Shown: positions 41,946-50,729 of the stretch, one piece after another
How the letters are laid out: the number at the start of each line of letters is the position of its first letter
Numbering within the stretch: position 1 is the stretch's first letter
NCBI RefSeq assembly: GCF_001188955.3
Contig: NZ_JPRF03000029.1
Location: 44,794-108,793, forward strand
DNA: 64,000 nt
Origin: Kitasatospora aureofaciens
GTDB lineage: Bacteria > Actinomycetota > Actinomycetes > Streptomycetales > Streptomycetaceae
Direction of reading: 5' to 3'
The notes under the pieces: generated by a model
Told to the model about the DNA's origin: nothing
Seen by the model: only the letters and a program-made list of their open reading frames with translations
Database searches by the model: none
Position numbers and translations under genes: made by a program

Positions 41946-43172
41946 TCAGGCGGTCGGCCGCCGGGCGAACGCCGGGGCGTGTTCGGGGCGCGGACCGAGG
42001 GCGATGAGCCGGGAGAGGGCGAGCCGGACCGCGGGCACCCGGCGGGAGACCACGGCGAAGCCGGTGGGCGGCCCGGAGCGGCGGCCGGAGAGCACCGGCG
42101 CGAACATGACGCCGTGGAGGATCCGCTGGAGCCGCTGCATGACCACGGTGGGCCACCAGCGGCGCCGCTGCACCCGGGCCAGGGCGGCGACGGTCGGGCG
42201 GCCGCGCCGGAGCGGTTCGGCGAGCAGGGTGGCGGCGGCGACGGCGTCCTGGACGGCGAGGTTGATGCCGACGCCGCCGGCCGGGGACATCGCGTGGGCG
42301 GCGTCGCCGATCAGCAGCAGTCCGTCGACGTACCAGCGGTCCAGCCGGTTGAGCCTGACGTCGAGCAGGTGGACGTCGTCCATGCTCGCCAGCTGGTCGA
42401 CGCGGTCGGCGTACTGCGGCATGATCCGGGCGATCCGGGCGCGGAAGCGTTCGATGCCCTCGCCGCGCAGCCGGGCGTCGGAGCCCTTGGAGTTGAAGTA
42501 CGCGATCTGGAAGAAGTCGTCGCGGGTGAGGCTGAGCGCCATGTCGCGGTCCCCGAAGCCGGGGGTGAGGTTGGGTGGGGCGGTCCGCTCGTGGGCGTGC
42601 CGGGGGAGGCGGAACCACCAGACGTCGAAGGGCACCGGGTACTCCCGGGGGGCGAGACCGGCCTCCCGGCGCAGCGTGGAGTGCCGGCCGTCGGCGGCGA
42701 CGGTGAGGTCGGCGCGGATCTCGCCCTCCTCGCCGTCCCGGGTGCGGTAGCGCACGCCGACCACCCGTCCGCCCTCCCGCAGCAGCCCGGTCGCCTCGGT
42801 GTTCATCCGCACGGTGAAGGCGGGCTCCCGCTTCGCCTCCTCGACCAGGAAGTTGAGCAGGTCCCACTGCGGCATCATCGCGATGTAGTTGTACGGAGCG
42901 GGCAGCCGGTCGAAGGCGCTCAGCACGACGGTGCCGACGCCGGGCAGCGGCAGCACCAGGTTGCCGAGCCGGCTCTGCGGGAGTTCGGCGAACTTCCGGC
43001 CGAGGCCGAGTTCGTCCATCAGCCGCACGGTGGAGGCGTGGACGGTGTCGCCGCGGAAGTCGCGCAGGAAGTCGGCGTGCTTCTCCAGCACGGTCACCTC
43101 GACCCCCGCCCGGGCCAGCATCAGGCCCAGCATCATTCCGGCCGGTCCGCCCCCGGAGACGACGACGCTCAT
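41946..43172 (-). CDS. FAD-dependent monooxygenase (PHBH-fold aromatic hydroxylase type)
   Basis: 408 residues. GGGPAGMMLGLMLARAGVEV binds the ADP part of FAD, FRGDTVHASTVRLMDELGL is the segment typical of this group, and LLIGDAAHAMSPAGGVGINL is the GD motif contacting flavin and NAD(P)H. Such enzymes hydroxylate aromatic or polyketide substrates or inactivate antibiotics. It is divergent from a TetR gene (88 bp) and upstream of a hydrolase gene, a self-contained regulated catabolic or resistance module. Substrate unknown. Confidence 0.88.
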   Translation of the reverse strand: MSVVVSGGGPAGMMLGLMLARAGVEVTVLEKHADFLRDFRGDTVHASTVRLMDELGLGRKFAELPQSRLGNLVLPLPGVGTVVLSAFDRLPAPYNYIAMMPQWDLLNFLVEEAKREPAFTVRMNTEATGLLREGGRVVGVRYRTRDGEEGEIRADLTVAADGRHSTLRREAGLAPREYPVPFDVWWFRLPRHAHERTAPPNLTPGFGDRDMALSLTRDDFFQIAYFNSKGSDARLRGEGIERFRARIARIMPQYADRVDQLASMDDVHLLDVRLNRLDRWYVDGLLLIGDAAHAMSPAGGVGINLAVQDAVAAATLLAEPLRRGRPTVAALARVQRRRWWPTVVMQRLQRILHGVMFAPVLSGRRSGPPTGFAVVSRRVPAVRLALSRLIALGPRPEHAPAFARRPTA

Positions 43173-43220
43173 GGCTTTCTCCCCTCGGTCCCCTTGCCGC
43201 TCCTCGTGGAACTTGCATAT

Positions 43221-43231
43221 AGAGAATCTCT
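43221..43231. promoter_or_regulatory. Palindrome in the monooxygenase/TetR divergent promoter
   Basis: AGAGAATCTCT, perfect 5-bp arms about a central A, after an AT-rich TGCATATAG stretch. It is a candidate operator for the TetR protein. Confidence 0.4.
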
Positions 43232-43259
43232 GGAACCGTCTCAGGTGTCAAGTAGTACG

Positions 43260-44075
43260 ATGCTCCACATGCAGGATCTGGTGAAGGCCGCCCTGGCAGC
43301 GGCGAAGGAACGCGGACAGGACGTCGCGGACGTGCCGCTGACGGCGATCGCGACGGCCGCCGGGATCTCGCGCAGCACCCTGCTGCGCCGGCTCGGCGGC
43401 TCCCGCGCCGCCCTGGACGAGGCGGTCCGGCAGACGGGCGTCGACCCGGGCGGACGCCCGCCGGTACGGGAGCGCGCGATCGAGGCGGCGGCCCGTCTGG
43501 TGGCCGAACGCGGCCTCGGGGCGATCACCCTGGACGCCGTCGCGGACCGCGCCGAGTGCTCGCTGCCCAGCCTGCACGCCGTCTTCGAGGGCCGGGACGG
43601 CCTGCTCGCCGCCGTCTTCCTGCAGTACGGCCCGCTGCCGAACCTGGAGGCGCTGGCGGCCGACCCGCCCGAGCGCCTGGACGACACCGTCCGGGCGCTC
43701 CACCACACCTTCCTCGCCAGCCTCGCCGACGAGCCGCGGATCGTCCCGGCGGTCTTCGCCGACCTGCTCAGCCGCCCCGACGGGCCCGCCGCCCGGATGA
43801 TGACGGTCCACATGCCGCGGATCGTCGAGGGCCTCGGCCGGCTGCTGTTGCCCCACGTCGAGTCCGGCCGGATCCGACCGCTGCCGCTCCCGGTTCTGGT
43901 GCAACTGCTGCTGGGCCCGCTGCTCAGCCGCGTCCTGATGCGCCCGGTGCTCGAAACCACCCTCGGGGCCGGCCTGCCCTCGCTGGACGAGTCCATCGAC
44001 CTCTTCACCGAGGCCTACCTGCGGGCGGTCGCCCTGCCCGCCCCCGACGAGAGCACCCCCGGAGGAGAGCCGTGA
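43260..44075 (+). CDS. TetR-like regulator with two tandem helix-turn-helix units
   Basis: 271 residues. A first HTH is near 20-55 (ADVPLTAIATAAGISRSTLL), and a complete TetR-type head follows at about 78-125 (RAIEAAARLVAERGLGAITL, DAVADRAECSLPSLHAVFEG). The rest is an all-helical ligand domain (DDTVRALHHTFLASLADEPR, VLVQLLLGPLLSRVLMRPVL). The doubling is unusual for TetR proteins, which carry one HTH. The start is ATG 43260, or 43269. It is divergent from the monooxygenase gene, and its stop overlaps the VOC gene start (GTGA). Confidence 0.85.
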   Translation: MLHMQDLVKAALAAAKERGQDVADVPLTAIATAAGISRSTLLRRLGGSRAALDEAVRQTGVDPGGRPPVRERAIEAAARLVAERGLGAITLDAVADRAECSLPSLHAVFEGRDGLLAAVFLQYGPLPNLEALAADPPERLDDTVRALHHTFLASLADEPRIVPAVFADLLSRPDGPAARMMTVHMPRIVEGLGRLLLPHVESGRIRPLPLPVLVQLLLGPLLSRVLMRPVLETTLGAGLPSLDESIDLFTEAYLRAVALPAPDESTPGGEP

Positions 44076-44440
44076 TCGGCACACTGCAGTGCCTGGTGCT
44101 GGACTGCCCGGACCCGGGGGCGCTCGCCCGGTTCTACGCGGCTGTGCTCGGCGGCGAGGTCGACCGCCCGGACCGGCGGTGGTCCCTCGGCGCCGGCTGG
44201 TCCACCCTCCACCTCGACGACGGGACGGTGTTCTGCTTCCAGGGCGTCGCCGACCACCGCCCGCCCCGCTGGCCCGACGGGGAGCACCCCCAGCAGGCGC
44301 ACCTGGACATCGACGTGGCGGACCTCGACACCGCCGAAGCCGCCGTACTCGCCCTCGGTGCCGTACGGCTCCACGACGCCGGCGGCTGGCGCGTCCACGC
44401 CGACCCGGCCGGGCATCCCTTCTGCCTCGTCAGGGGCTGA
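44072..44440 (+). CDS. VOC-family (glyoxalase/bleomycin-resistance-like) protein
   Basis: 122 residues with one pair of VOC beta-alpha-beta repeats (LVLDCPDPGALARFYAAVLG; HLDIDVADLDTAEAAVLALG), ending ADPAGHPFCLV, where GHPFCLV is the typical last strand. Members bind metals and act as lyases, dioxygenases or drug-binding proteins. It is translationally coupled to the tandem-HTH regulator, so probably serves the same response as the monooxygenase. Confidence 0.87.
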   Translation: MIGTLQCLVLDCPDPGALARFYAAVLGGEVDRPDRRWSLGAGWSTLHLDDGTVFCFQGVADHRPPRWPDGEHPQQAHLDIDVADLDTAEAAVLALGAVRLHDAGGWRVHADPAGHPFCLVRG

Positions 44441-44447
44441 GAACGCC

Positions 44448-44486
44448 GAGCCCCGGCCCCCGGACAGTGCCGGGGAGCCGGGGCTC
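44448..44486. terminator. Bidirectional terminator
   Basis: GAGCCCCGGC/GCCGGGGCTC arms with an inner stem, between the convergent VOC and surface-protein genes. Confidence 0.75.
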
Positions 44487-44507
44487 AGTGCTCTTCTGAG
44501 CGGGGGA

Positions 44508-46571
44508 TCAGGCGCTGCGGCGGCGCCGCGCGAAGAACAGCGCGGCGATGCCGCTGGCGAGCAGGCCGGCGGCGGCCGCCGCGGCCGCCAGCATGCCGTC
44601 CGAGCCGGTGTGGGCGAGCGAGCCGCCCGCCGACTGGGTGTCGGTGGTGCTGTCGGTGCCGGTGGCGTCGGAGCCGCCACCGGAGGTGCTGGTGAGGCCG
44701 GCCTTGACGGCGGTGGTGTCACCGCCCGCGGCGCCCTTGCCCGTGCCGCTGACCGGGGTGCTGGTGACGTCCACGGGGAAGCCCTGCGGGCCGACGGAGG
44801 CGGGGAAGTCGGTGTTCTCGCCGAGGACGGCCCAGGTGTTGACGTAGGTCCGGCCGATCGGGGCGCCGTCGGTGAAGCCGAGGCGGACGTGCTTGGTGAC
44901 GGTGGTCGAGGCGGGCAGGTTCTTGTCCGCCGTGAGGTGGTAGACGACCTGGTCGGCGCCCGGCTGGCTGGTCGGGACGCCGGTGACGTTCTCCCAGCTG
45001 CCGTCGGCCTTCTGCACCTGGAGGGTGCTGCGCCGGTCGGTCTGGACGATGGGCGACACGTTGTCGTAGGCCGAGGCACTGGAGTTGATGAAACTGATGT
45101 CGAACTCGGCCGGGGTGCCGCCGGGGACCGCGGTGGTGGGCGCGCCCTTGGTCTGCACGTCGAGGGCCTTGAGCGCGACGTCCTTGGTGCTCTCGGCGAG
45201 GACGTACTGACCCGTCCTGTCGAGGACGGCCGAGGCGAGCTTGACGGTGCCGCTCTGGCCGGCCCAGTCGTTGTTGAGCGGGGCGGCGAGGCGGAGCTGG
45301 ACGGTCTTGGCGCCGTGGGCGGGGACGGTCACGTCGTTGAGGGAGCCGATGAAGTGGAACCCGTCGGGCTGCTGCTTGAAGGTGAGCCCGACCGGCTTCC
45401 AGTTGCCGTCGGCGTCGAGGGACTCCAGCGCGATGCGGCCGTCGCTGCGGGCGTTCGGGTTGCTCGCGTCGAGCTTGAGGTTGAACGGCGCGTCGGAGCT
45501 GCCCGCGTTGGTGACGGTCTCGGTGAACTCGACCGGCTTGCCGCCGTTGCCGATCGACGCCGGCTCCTGCACCGACAGGCCCAGGGCGGAGCCGGTGAGG
45601 TTGATCGCGATGTACTGGGGGCCGACCGAGACGGGCGAGTAGTTGCTGCCCTGGTCGAGCAGCGCCCACGGGTGGACGTACGTCGTGCCGATCTTGGCGT
45701 CTCCGGTGAAGCCGAGGCGCAGGTGCCGGGTGAAGGTCTCGCCCGGCGCCAGGTTCTGGTCGTCCGCGAGCTGGTAGAGGAGGTCTCCGCCGGCGTGGGG
45801 GAGGGAGGTTCCGGTGAGGGTCTGCCAGCTGCCGTCGGCCTTCTGCATCTGGAGCGTGCTGGACTTGTCGGCTTCCAGGACCTTGGAGACGTTGGTGAAG
45901 CGGGAGGCGCTGGGGTTCTTGATGGTGACGTCGAACTCGACCGGCGCGCCGCCGATGACGGCGGTGGTCGGGGCGTTCCCGACCTCCAGGGTCACGTACT
46001 CGGCCGAGACGTCCTTGGTGCTCTCGGCGAGGACGGTGCTGCCGGTCGCGTCGAGGACGGCGGAGCTGAGCTTCACGGTGGACACCCGGTCGGTCCAGTA
46101 GGAGTGGAGCCCGGTGGTGAGGCGAAGCTGGACGGTCCTGGTGGCGCCGGCGGCGACGGTCAGGCCGGGCACCGTGTCGGTGACGGGCTTCCAGGCGCCG
46201 TCCGTGTCGCGGTACTCGACCTTGATGACCTGGTTGGCGAGGGGGCTGGCGTCGGTCGCGGCCTTGACCCGCAGCTTGAACGAGGCGTCGGCGGTGCCGG
46301 AGTTGGTGACGGTCTCGGTGAACTCGACGGGCCCTCCGCCGCGGCCGACCGTCGCGGGTGCGTCGACCTGCAGCGACAGCTTGTCGGCCGTGGCCTTGGC
46401 GGTCGGCTCCGCGGTGGCGGTGGCGGTGGCGGTGGCGGTGGCGGTGGCGGCCGGGGCGTCGGCGGCGTAGGCGGCCGGGGAGGCCACGACGACGCCGGTC
46501 GCCAGCAGGACGCCCAGGGTGGCGGCGGTGAGAACGGTGGAGCGCGAACGACGTGCAGGCACGACGGACAT
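44508..46571 (-). CDS. Large LAXTG-anchored surface protein with duplicated domains
   Basis: 687 residues. A signal peptide (residues 1-36, VVVASPAAYAAD) precedes an Ala-Thr repeat and then two similar halves of about 280 residues. Matching pairs include FTETVTNSGTADASFKLRVK with FTETVTNAGSSDAPFNLKLD, LQMQKADGSWQTLTG with LQVQKADGSWENVTG, and TTYVHPWALLD with RTYVNTWAVLG. A Thr/Ser/Gly linker leads to SLAHTGSDG, a hydrophobic helix and RRRR: a class E sortase signal (LAXTG), as used by long chaplins. The halves look like beta-sandwich modules. ATG 46571 is chosen by the signal peptide. Function: wall-attached, otherwise unknown. Confidence 0.87.
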   Translation of the reverse strand: MSVVPARRSRSTVLTAATLGVLLATGVVVASPAAYAADAPAATATATATATATAEPTAKATADKLSLQVDAPATVGRGGGPVEFTETVTNSGTADASFKLRVKAATDASPLANQVIKVEYRDTDGAWKPVTDTVPGLTVAAGATRTVQLRLTTGLHSYWTDRVSTVKLSSAVLDATGSTVLAESTKDVSAEYVTLEVGNAPTTAVIGGAPVEFDVTIKNPSASRFTNVSKVLEADKSSTLQMQKADGSWQTLTGTSLPHAGGDLLYQLADDQNLAPGETFTRHLRLGFTGDAKIGTTYVHPWALLDQGSNYSPVSVGPQYIAINLTGSALGLSVQEPASIGNGGKPVEFTETVTNAGSSDAPFNLKLDASNPNARSDGRIALESLDADGNWKPVGLTFKQQPDGFHFIGSLNDVTVPAHGAKTVQLRLAAPLNNDWAGQSGTVKLASAVLDRTGQYVLAESTKDVALKALDVQTKGAPTTAVPGGTPAEFDISFINSSASAYDNVSPIVQTDRRSTLQVQKADGSWENVTGVPTSQPGADQVVYHLTADKNLPASTTVTKHVRLGFTDGAPIGRTYVNTWAVLGENTDFPASVGPQGFPVDVTSTPVSGTGKGAAGGDTTAVKAGLTSTSGGGSDATGTDSTTDTQSAGGSLAHTGSDGMLAAAAAAAGLLASGIAALFFARRRRSA
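46411..46450. repeat. Hexanucleotide microsatellite (GGTGGC)n inside the surface-protein gene
   Basis: Six full GGTGGC units and flanking partial units encode an alternating Ala-Thr run just after the signal peptide. Changes in copy number would stay in frame and alter only the linker length. Confidence 0.85.
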
Positions 46572-46815
46572 TCGAGTACCCCCCAGGGTGTTGCACCGAC
46601 AGCGTTCTGCCGGTCGATCAGCGCGGTCACGGTCGGACCCGAGGTCCGGGGTGGTGCCCCCGGTGTCGCCTGCGGGTCGCTCGGGCGGGCTTCCCCGCCG
46701 CTCACTCACATAGACGTGCGACAGGCACGGGGGTTGCAGGTGGGTTCAAAGTTTTTTCGGAGAATCTTCAAAGCCCCTCTGACCTGCGGATTCGTCCCCT
46801 GGCCTGCCCGGCGGA

Positions 46816-47532
46816 TCAGTCCAGCACCAACCGGTCGCCCAGCCGCAGCCGCCCTGGAGCGGCCACCTCGGCGAGGGCGTCGAGCCGGCCCTCGTGGGCG
46901 TGCGCGATCGCCTTGAGGATCTCGGGGGCGTGCGGCAGTCCGGGCTGCGGGGCGCCGCTCATCGCGCAGCGCTCGCTGGAGGCGACGAAGGCGAGCCGGG
47001 CGCTGTCCGGGGCCTCGCCGTGGGCCCGGCGGCCGAGCCAGGTGTCCTCGACGAAGGGCGGAGTGCCGGGCGGGGTGCGCAGCACGATGTTGGGACGGAA
47101 GCGGCGTTCGTCCACCACGGCGAACGGGACGGCCTCGCGGACCCAGTCCAGGGTGGCGGTGGTGAGCAGGCTGACCGGCAGCCGGTCGAAGTGCGAGACG
47201 GCGTCCTCGCGGGCGAGTTCGACGTCCGCGCGCTGGAGGTAGGCGCGCAGGAAGGCGGTCGGGCGGTCGATCGGACGGCCGAGCGGGTCGAACAGTTCGG
47301 GGCCGTCGATCCGGTGGCCGAGGCGGGCGGAGAGTCGGAGCAGGCCGTCCATCCGGCGGAAGCGGCGGGTGTTCTTGCCCGAGCCGAGCCTGCCGGAGGC
47401 GTCGCGGACGGCGTAGAGGCGGTCGCCGGCCAGGCCGCGCAGGTCCACGTCCACGGCGCCGAGCCGCTCACCGCCGGTGGACTTCACGGGGTAGCGCCAG
47501 AGCCGCTCGACCACTCCGATGATCTCAGCCAT
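46816..47532 (-). CDS. MOSC domain-containing protein
   Basis: 238 residues. The N-terminal beta-barrel has VVERLWRYPVKSTGGERLGA, and the MOSC part has RRFRPNIVLRTPPGTPPFVE and the conserved Cys of SSERCAMSGAPQPG. MOSC proteins handle sulfur for the molybdenum cofactor or reduce N-hydroxylated compounds with molybdenum; which applies here is open. The start is ATG 47532 (MAEIIGVVERL). It lies on the same strand as the cyclase-family gene upstream and the surface-protein gene downstream. Confidence 0.88.
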   Translation of the reverse strand: MAEIIGVVERLWRYPVKSTGGERLGAVDVDLRGLAGDRLYAVRDASGRLGSGKNTRRFRRMDGLLRLSARLGHRIDGPELFDPLGRPIDRPTAFLRAYLQRADVELAREDAVSHFDRLPVSLLTTATLDWVREAVPFAVVDERRFRPNIVLRTPPGTPPFVEDTWLGRRAHGEAPDSARLAFVASSERCAMSGAPQPGLPHAPEILKAIAHAHEGRLDALAEVAAPGRLRLGDRLVLD

Positions 47533-47618
47533 GGCCGGACAGCCTAGTGGCGCCACCGGGGGATGGTCTAGACCAAGTCCCCTGCCGGATGGGCCTCCAT
47601 GCGTGGTCGGGGCACCCC

Positions 47619-48368
47619 TCAGCCCAGCCGCGCCACCGCCCGCACCGGAGCCCCGTCCGCCGCCACCAGCCGCAACGGGAACAGCGAGACCTCGACCGGC
47701 CGGCCGGCCTCCTGCGCCTCCAGCAGCGCCCGCAGGTCGGTCAGGTTCTCGGCGATCACCCCTCCGCCCTCCGCCCCCAGCAGCACCCGGTGGGCGGCCA
47801 GCGTCGACTCCTCCACCGCCGGGTCGGGCCCGTCGTGCTCGTCGGTGAGGTCGGCGAGCAGCGCGGCCACCGCCCGGTCGTCCGGCCCCGGGTCGGGAGT
47901 GGGGTCCACGCTCAGCGCGTCCACGCCGACCGTCCGCACCCCGGCGGCCACGATAGCCTCGGCGGCGGCCGGGGTGAGGCTGGGGTGGGCCAGGTAGGCG
48001 TCGGTGCCCCAGTGCCGGGCCCAGCCGGTGGCCAGCAGCAGGACGGAGCCCTCCCCGCAGCGCTCCAGCGCGGGCGCCAGCAGTTCGGGGGTGACGGCCG
48101 TACGGGGCTCCAGCCCGCGCAGGTCGGCCACCACGGCCGGGCCGGTGAACCGCTCCAGCGGCAGCCCGTCCAGGGTCGGCCAGGTGACGTCCACGTGGTA
48201 CGGCGCGTCCACGTGCGTCCCGGACTGCGAGCCGAGGTGCAGGGCCAGCACGTTCACCCCGGCGGTGGCGGTGGTGAGCGCGGGCTCCAGCAGGACAGCT
48301 GGGTCGCCGGGGTAGACCGGCATCGCGGTGGTCACCTGATGGGTGAGGTCGACGAGGGTCGCTGCCAT
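47619..48368 (-). CDS. Cyclase-family protein (kynurenine formamidase-like)
   Basis: 249 residues. It begins MAATLVDLTHQVTTAMPVYP; the metal-binding motif SQSGTHVDAPYHVD (HxGTHxDxPxH type) is near residue 45, and AEGGGVIAENLTDLRALLEA lies towards the end. The family contains zinc or manganese hydrolases such as KynB and isatin hydrolase, and some polyketide cyclases. No tryptophan-degradation genes are adjacent, so the substrate is open. It is divergent from mqnM by 90 bp. Confidence 0.87.
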   Translation of the reverse strand: MAATLVDLTHQVTTAMPVYPGDPAVLLEPALTTATAGVNVLALHLGSQSGTHVDAPYHVDVTWPTLDGLPLERFTGPAVVADLRGLEPRTAVTPELLAPALERCGEGSVLLLATGWARHWGTDAYLAHPSLTPAAAEAIVAAGVRTVGVDALSVDPTPDPGPDDRAVAALLADLTDEHDGPDPAVEESTLAAHRVLLGAEGGGVIAENLTDLRALLEAQEAGRPVEVSLFPLRLVAADGAPVRAVARLG

Positions 48369-48458
48369 GCGCCCATCCTCCCAGGGGGCGCGCCGCCGCG
48401 GGCCCGCTCCGCCGTCCCCGGGCCGAAGCCGCAGGTGGGGGCGGGACAGAATTGCCCC

Positions 48459-49133
48459 ATGGGAACTGCGAAGCGTCAGCCGTGGGTGGTCGGGGTCTCG
48501 GGAGCGTCGGGGACGCCGTACGCGGCCTCGGTGATCCGGGCGCTGCTCGCCGCCGGTGAGGCGGTGGACCTGATCGTCAGCCGGGCCGCCCGGCTCACCC
48601 TCCTGGACGAGACCGGCATCTCCTTCCGGGACGCCCACTGGCGCACCGACCTGGCGCGCTGGCTCGGGACGGAGGACCGCCTGGACGACGTCCGGTACTG
48701 GCCGGCCGGGGACTTCGCGGCCGGACCGTCCAGCGGCTCGTACCCCGCCAAGGGCATGCTGGTCGTCCCCGCGACCACCGGCGCGGTGGCCGGGATCGCG
48801 CTCGGCCTGAGCAAGGACCTGCTGCAGCGGGTCGCCAGCGTCACCCTCAAGGAGCGCCGCCCGCTGGTCGTGTGCGTGCGCGAGACACCACTCAACGGGG
48901 TGACGTTGAAGCACTTGGTGGAACTGGACGCGCAGGGCGCGGTCGTGCTGCCCGCCTCGCCCGGCTTCTACGCCGGCGGCTCCACCGTGCGCGAACTCGT
49001 GGATTTCGTGGCCGGACGGGTGCTGGACGCGGTCGACGTGCCGCATTCCCTGTACCTGCGCTGGGAGGGCGAGTTGGGCGCGGCCGCCCGCAAACCGGGC
49101 GACGGGGACGGCGATCGGGCTGAGGGGGAGTAA
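48459..49133 (+). CDS. mqnM: UbiX-family flavin prenyltransferase of menaquinone synthesis
   Basis: 224 residues. VVGVSGASGTPYAASVIRAL binds FMN; VVPATTGAVAGIALGLSKDL and PLVVCVRETPLNGVTLKHLV are UbiX hallmarks. It makes prenylated FMN, the cofactor needed by the UbiD-type MqnL encoded about 9 kb upstream. The C-terminal 20 residues are acidic and variable. In recalled S. coelicolor it directly follows mqnP. ATG 48459 gives the family length. Confidence 0.9.
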   Translation: MGTAKRQPWVVGVSGASGTPYAASVIRALLAAGEAVDLIVSRAARLTLLDETGISFRDAHWRTDLARWLGTEDRLDDVRYWPAGDFAAGPSSGSYPAKGMLVVPATTGAVAGIALGLSKDLLQRVASVTLKERRPLVVCVRETPLNGVTLKHLVELDAQGAVVLPASPGFYAGGSTVRELVDFVAGRVLDAVDVPHSLYLRWEGELGAAARKPGDGDGDRAEGE

Positions 49134-49252
49134 GGAGAGCGAGGGTGGGAGAGTATCTTCTCTGCGATATCCGGGACGGTCAGCGCACAGCGCCTTTGAA
49201 TCCGGATAATGATCTGTGGGTCTGGTGAGGTTCGGAAGGACGCGGACGGTAT

Positions 49253-49711
49253 ATGGACACGGTGGACAGGCAGCTCATCCAGGCGCTCCGGGAGAACGGC
49301 CGCGCGTCCTACGCCGAGCTGGGCCGGCTGGTCGGTCTCTCCGGCCCGAGCGTCACGGACCGCATCAACCGCCTGGAGCAGGCCGGTGTGATCACCGGTT
49401 ACCGCGCGACGGTCAACCCGGCCTCGCTCGGCTTCGGCGTCACGGCCCTGATCGGCCTTCAGCTCACCGACGCGGCCGACCACGAGGACGTCGCGTTCCG
49501 GCTGAAGGACCTCAACGAGGTCGAGGACTGCTGGTTCATCGCGGGTGACGACTCCTACATGCTCAAGGTCCGGGTGGCCGACGTGGCCGGGCTGGAGTCG
49601 GTGGTGAAGCGGATCTCGGGCACGAAGGGCGTGGCCAGGACGCGCACCACCGTCGTACTCTCCACGAAGTGGGAGAACCGGGTGAGTGAGCTTCCTCCTG
49701 TAGGAGAGTGA
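49253..49711 (+). CDS. Lrp/AsnC-family transcriptional regulator
   Basis: 152 residues. The N-terminal winged helix reads DRQLIQALRENGRASYAELG, then RLVGLSGPSVTDRINRLEQA, and the RAM ligand domain contains VEDCWFIAGDDSYMLKVRVA. Such proteins sense amino acids. It ends 3 bp before a threonine dehydratase gene, a natural target. The 119-bp gap before it contains its promoter. Confidence 0.92.
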   Translation: MDTVDRQLIQALRENGRASYAELGRLVGLSGPSVTDRINRLEQAGVITGYRATVNPASLGFGVTALIGLQLTDAADHEDVAFRLKDLNEVEDCWFIAGDDSYMLKVRVADVAGLESVVKRISGTKGVARTRTTVVLSTKWENRVSELPPVGE

Positions 49712-49714
49712 CGT

Positions 49715-50677
49715 ATGGCACTGGTCGGTCTGGAGGAGCTGCGCGCCGCCCGGCAGCGGATCGCGGGGGTGGCCGTACGCACCCCGCTGGTCCCCGCCCC
49801 CTGGGCGGCCGAGGGCGAGCGGCGGCTCTGGCTCAAGCCCGAGAACCTCCAGCCGACCGGGGCCTTCAAGACCCGCGGCGCCTACAACCGGCTGTCCGCG
49901 CTGTCCGCGGACGAGCGTTCCAGCGGCGTGGTCGCCCAGTCCAGCGGTAACCACGCACAGGCGGTCGCGTACGCGGCGCAGCTGCTCGGCATCAAGGCCG
50001 TGATCGTGATGCCGGACACCTCGCCCGCGGTCAAGGTGGAGGCCACCCGCTCGTACGGCGCCGAGGTGATCCTGGTGCCGCCGGCCGAGCGGGACACCCT
50101 GCCCGGCGAGCTGGCCGACCGGCACGGCTACGTCTGGGTGCCGCCGTACGACGACCCGTTCATCATCGCGGGCCAGGGCACCGTCGGCCTGGAGATCGCC
50201 GAGGACGCCCCGGCCGAGCTGGACACCGTCCTGGTGCCGGTCAGCGGCGGCGGTCTGATCGGCGGGACGGCGGCCGCGCTCAAGCTCACCCGCCCGGGCG
50301 TCCGGGTGATCGGCGTGGAGCCGGAGCTGGCCGCCGACGCCCGGGCGAGTCTGCGCTCCGGGCGCCGGGTGGAGTGGCCGGCCGCGGACACCTACCGGAC
50401 CATCGCGGACGGGCTGCGCACCCCCTCGGTCGGCGTGCTGCCGTACGAGCACATCACCGCCTACGTGGACGACATCGTCACCGTCACCGAGGACGAGATC
50501 CGCGCCACCGTCGCCCTGCTGGCCCGCCGCGGCCGGCTGGTCGCCGAGCCCTCCGGCGCGGTCGCCCCGGCCGCGTACTTCCACCGGGCCGCCGAGACCG
50601 GGGGCCAGACGGTGGCCGCCGTGGTCAGCGGCGGCAACATCGACCCGGGTCTGCTCGCGGAGCTGCTCTCGGCATAG
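49715..50677 (+). CDS. Threonine/serine dehydratase (PLP, fold type II)
   Basis: 320 residues. The PLP lysine is in PTGAFKTRGAYNRLSAL (about residue 52), SSGNHAQAVAYAAQLLGIKA follows, and the phosphate-binding loop is VPVSGGGLIGGTAAAL. It deaminates threonine to 2-oxobutyrate or serine to pyruvate. It lacks the C-terminal regulatory domain of biosynthetic IlvA, so it is of the short, catabolic type. It is coupled to the Lrp gene; a serine-racemase-like activity is also possible in this family. Confidence 0.9.
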   Translation: MALVGLEELRAARQRIAGVAVRTPLVPAPWAAEGERRLWLKPENLQPTGAFKTRGAYNRLSALSADERSSGVVAQSSGNHAQAVAYAAQLLGIKAVIVMPDTSPAVKVEATRSYGAEVILVPPAERDTLPGELADRHGYVWVPPYDDPFIIAGQGTVGLEIAEDAPAELDTVLVPVSGGGLIGGTAAALKLTRPGVRVIGVEPELAADARASLRSGRRVEWPAADTYRTIADGLRTPSVGVLPYEHITAYVDDIVTVTEDEIRATVALLARRGRLVAEPSGAVAPAAYFHRAAETGGQTVAAVVSGGNIDPGLLAELLSA

Positions 50678-50729
50678 GCGTAGGCTCCTTCCGGCAAGGA
50701 ATCGAATGTCGGAGGAGGCGGGTCACCGC

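Noticed and set aside
46411..46450. On/off phase variation by the GGTGGC microsatellite
   Set aside because: The unit is six bases, so any change in number keeps the reading frame; only linker length can vary.
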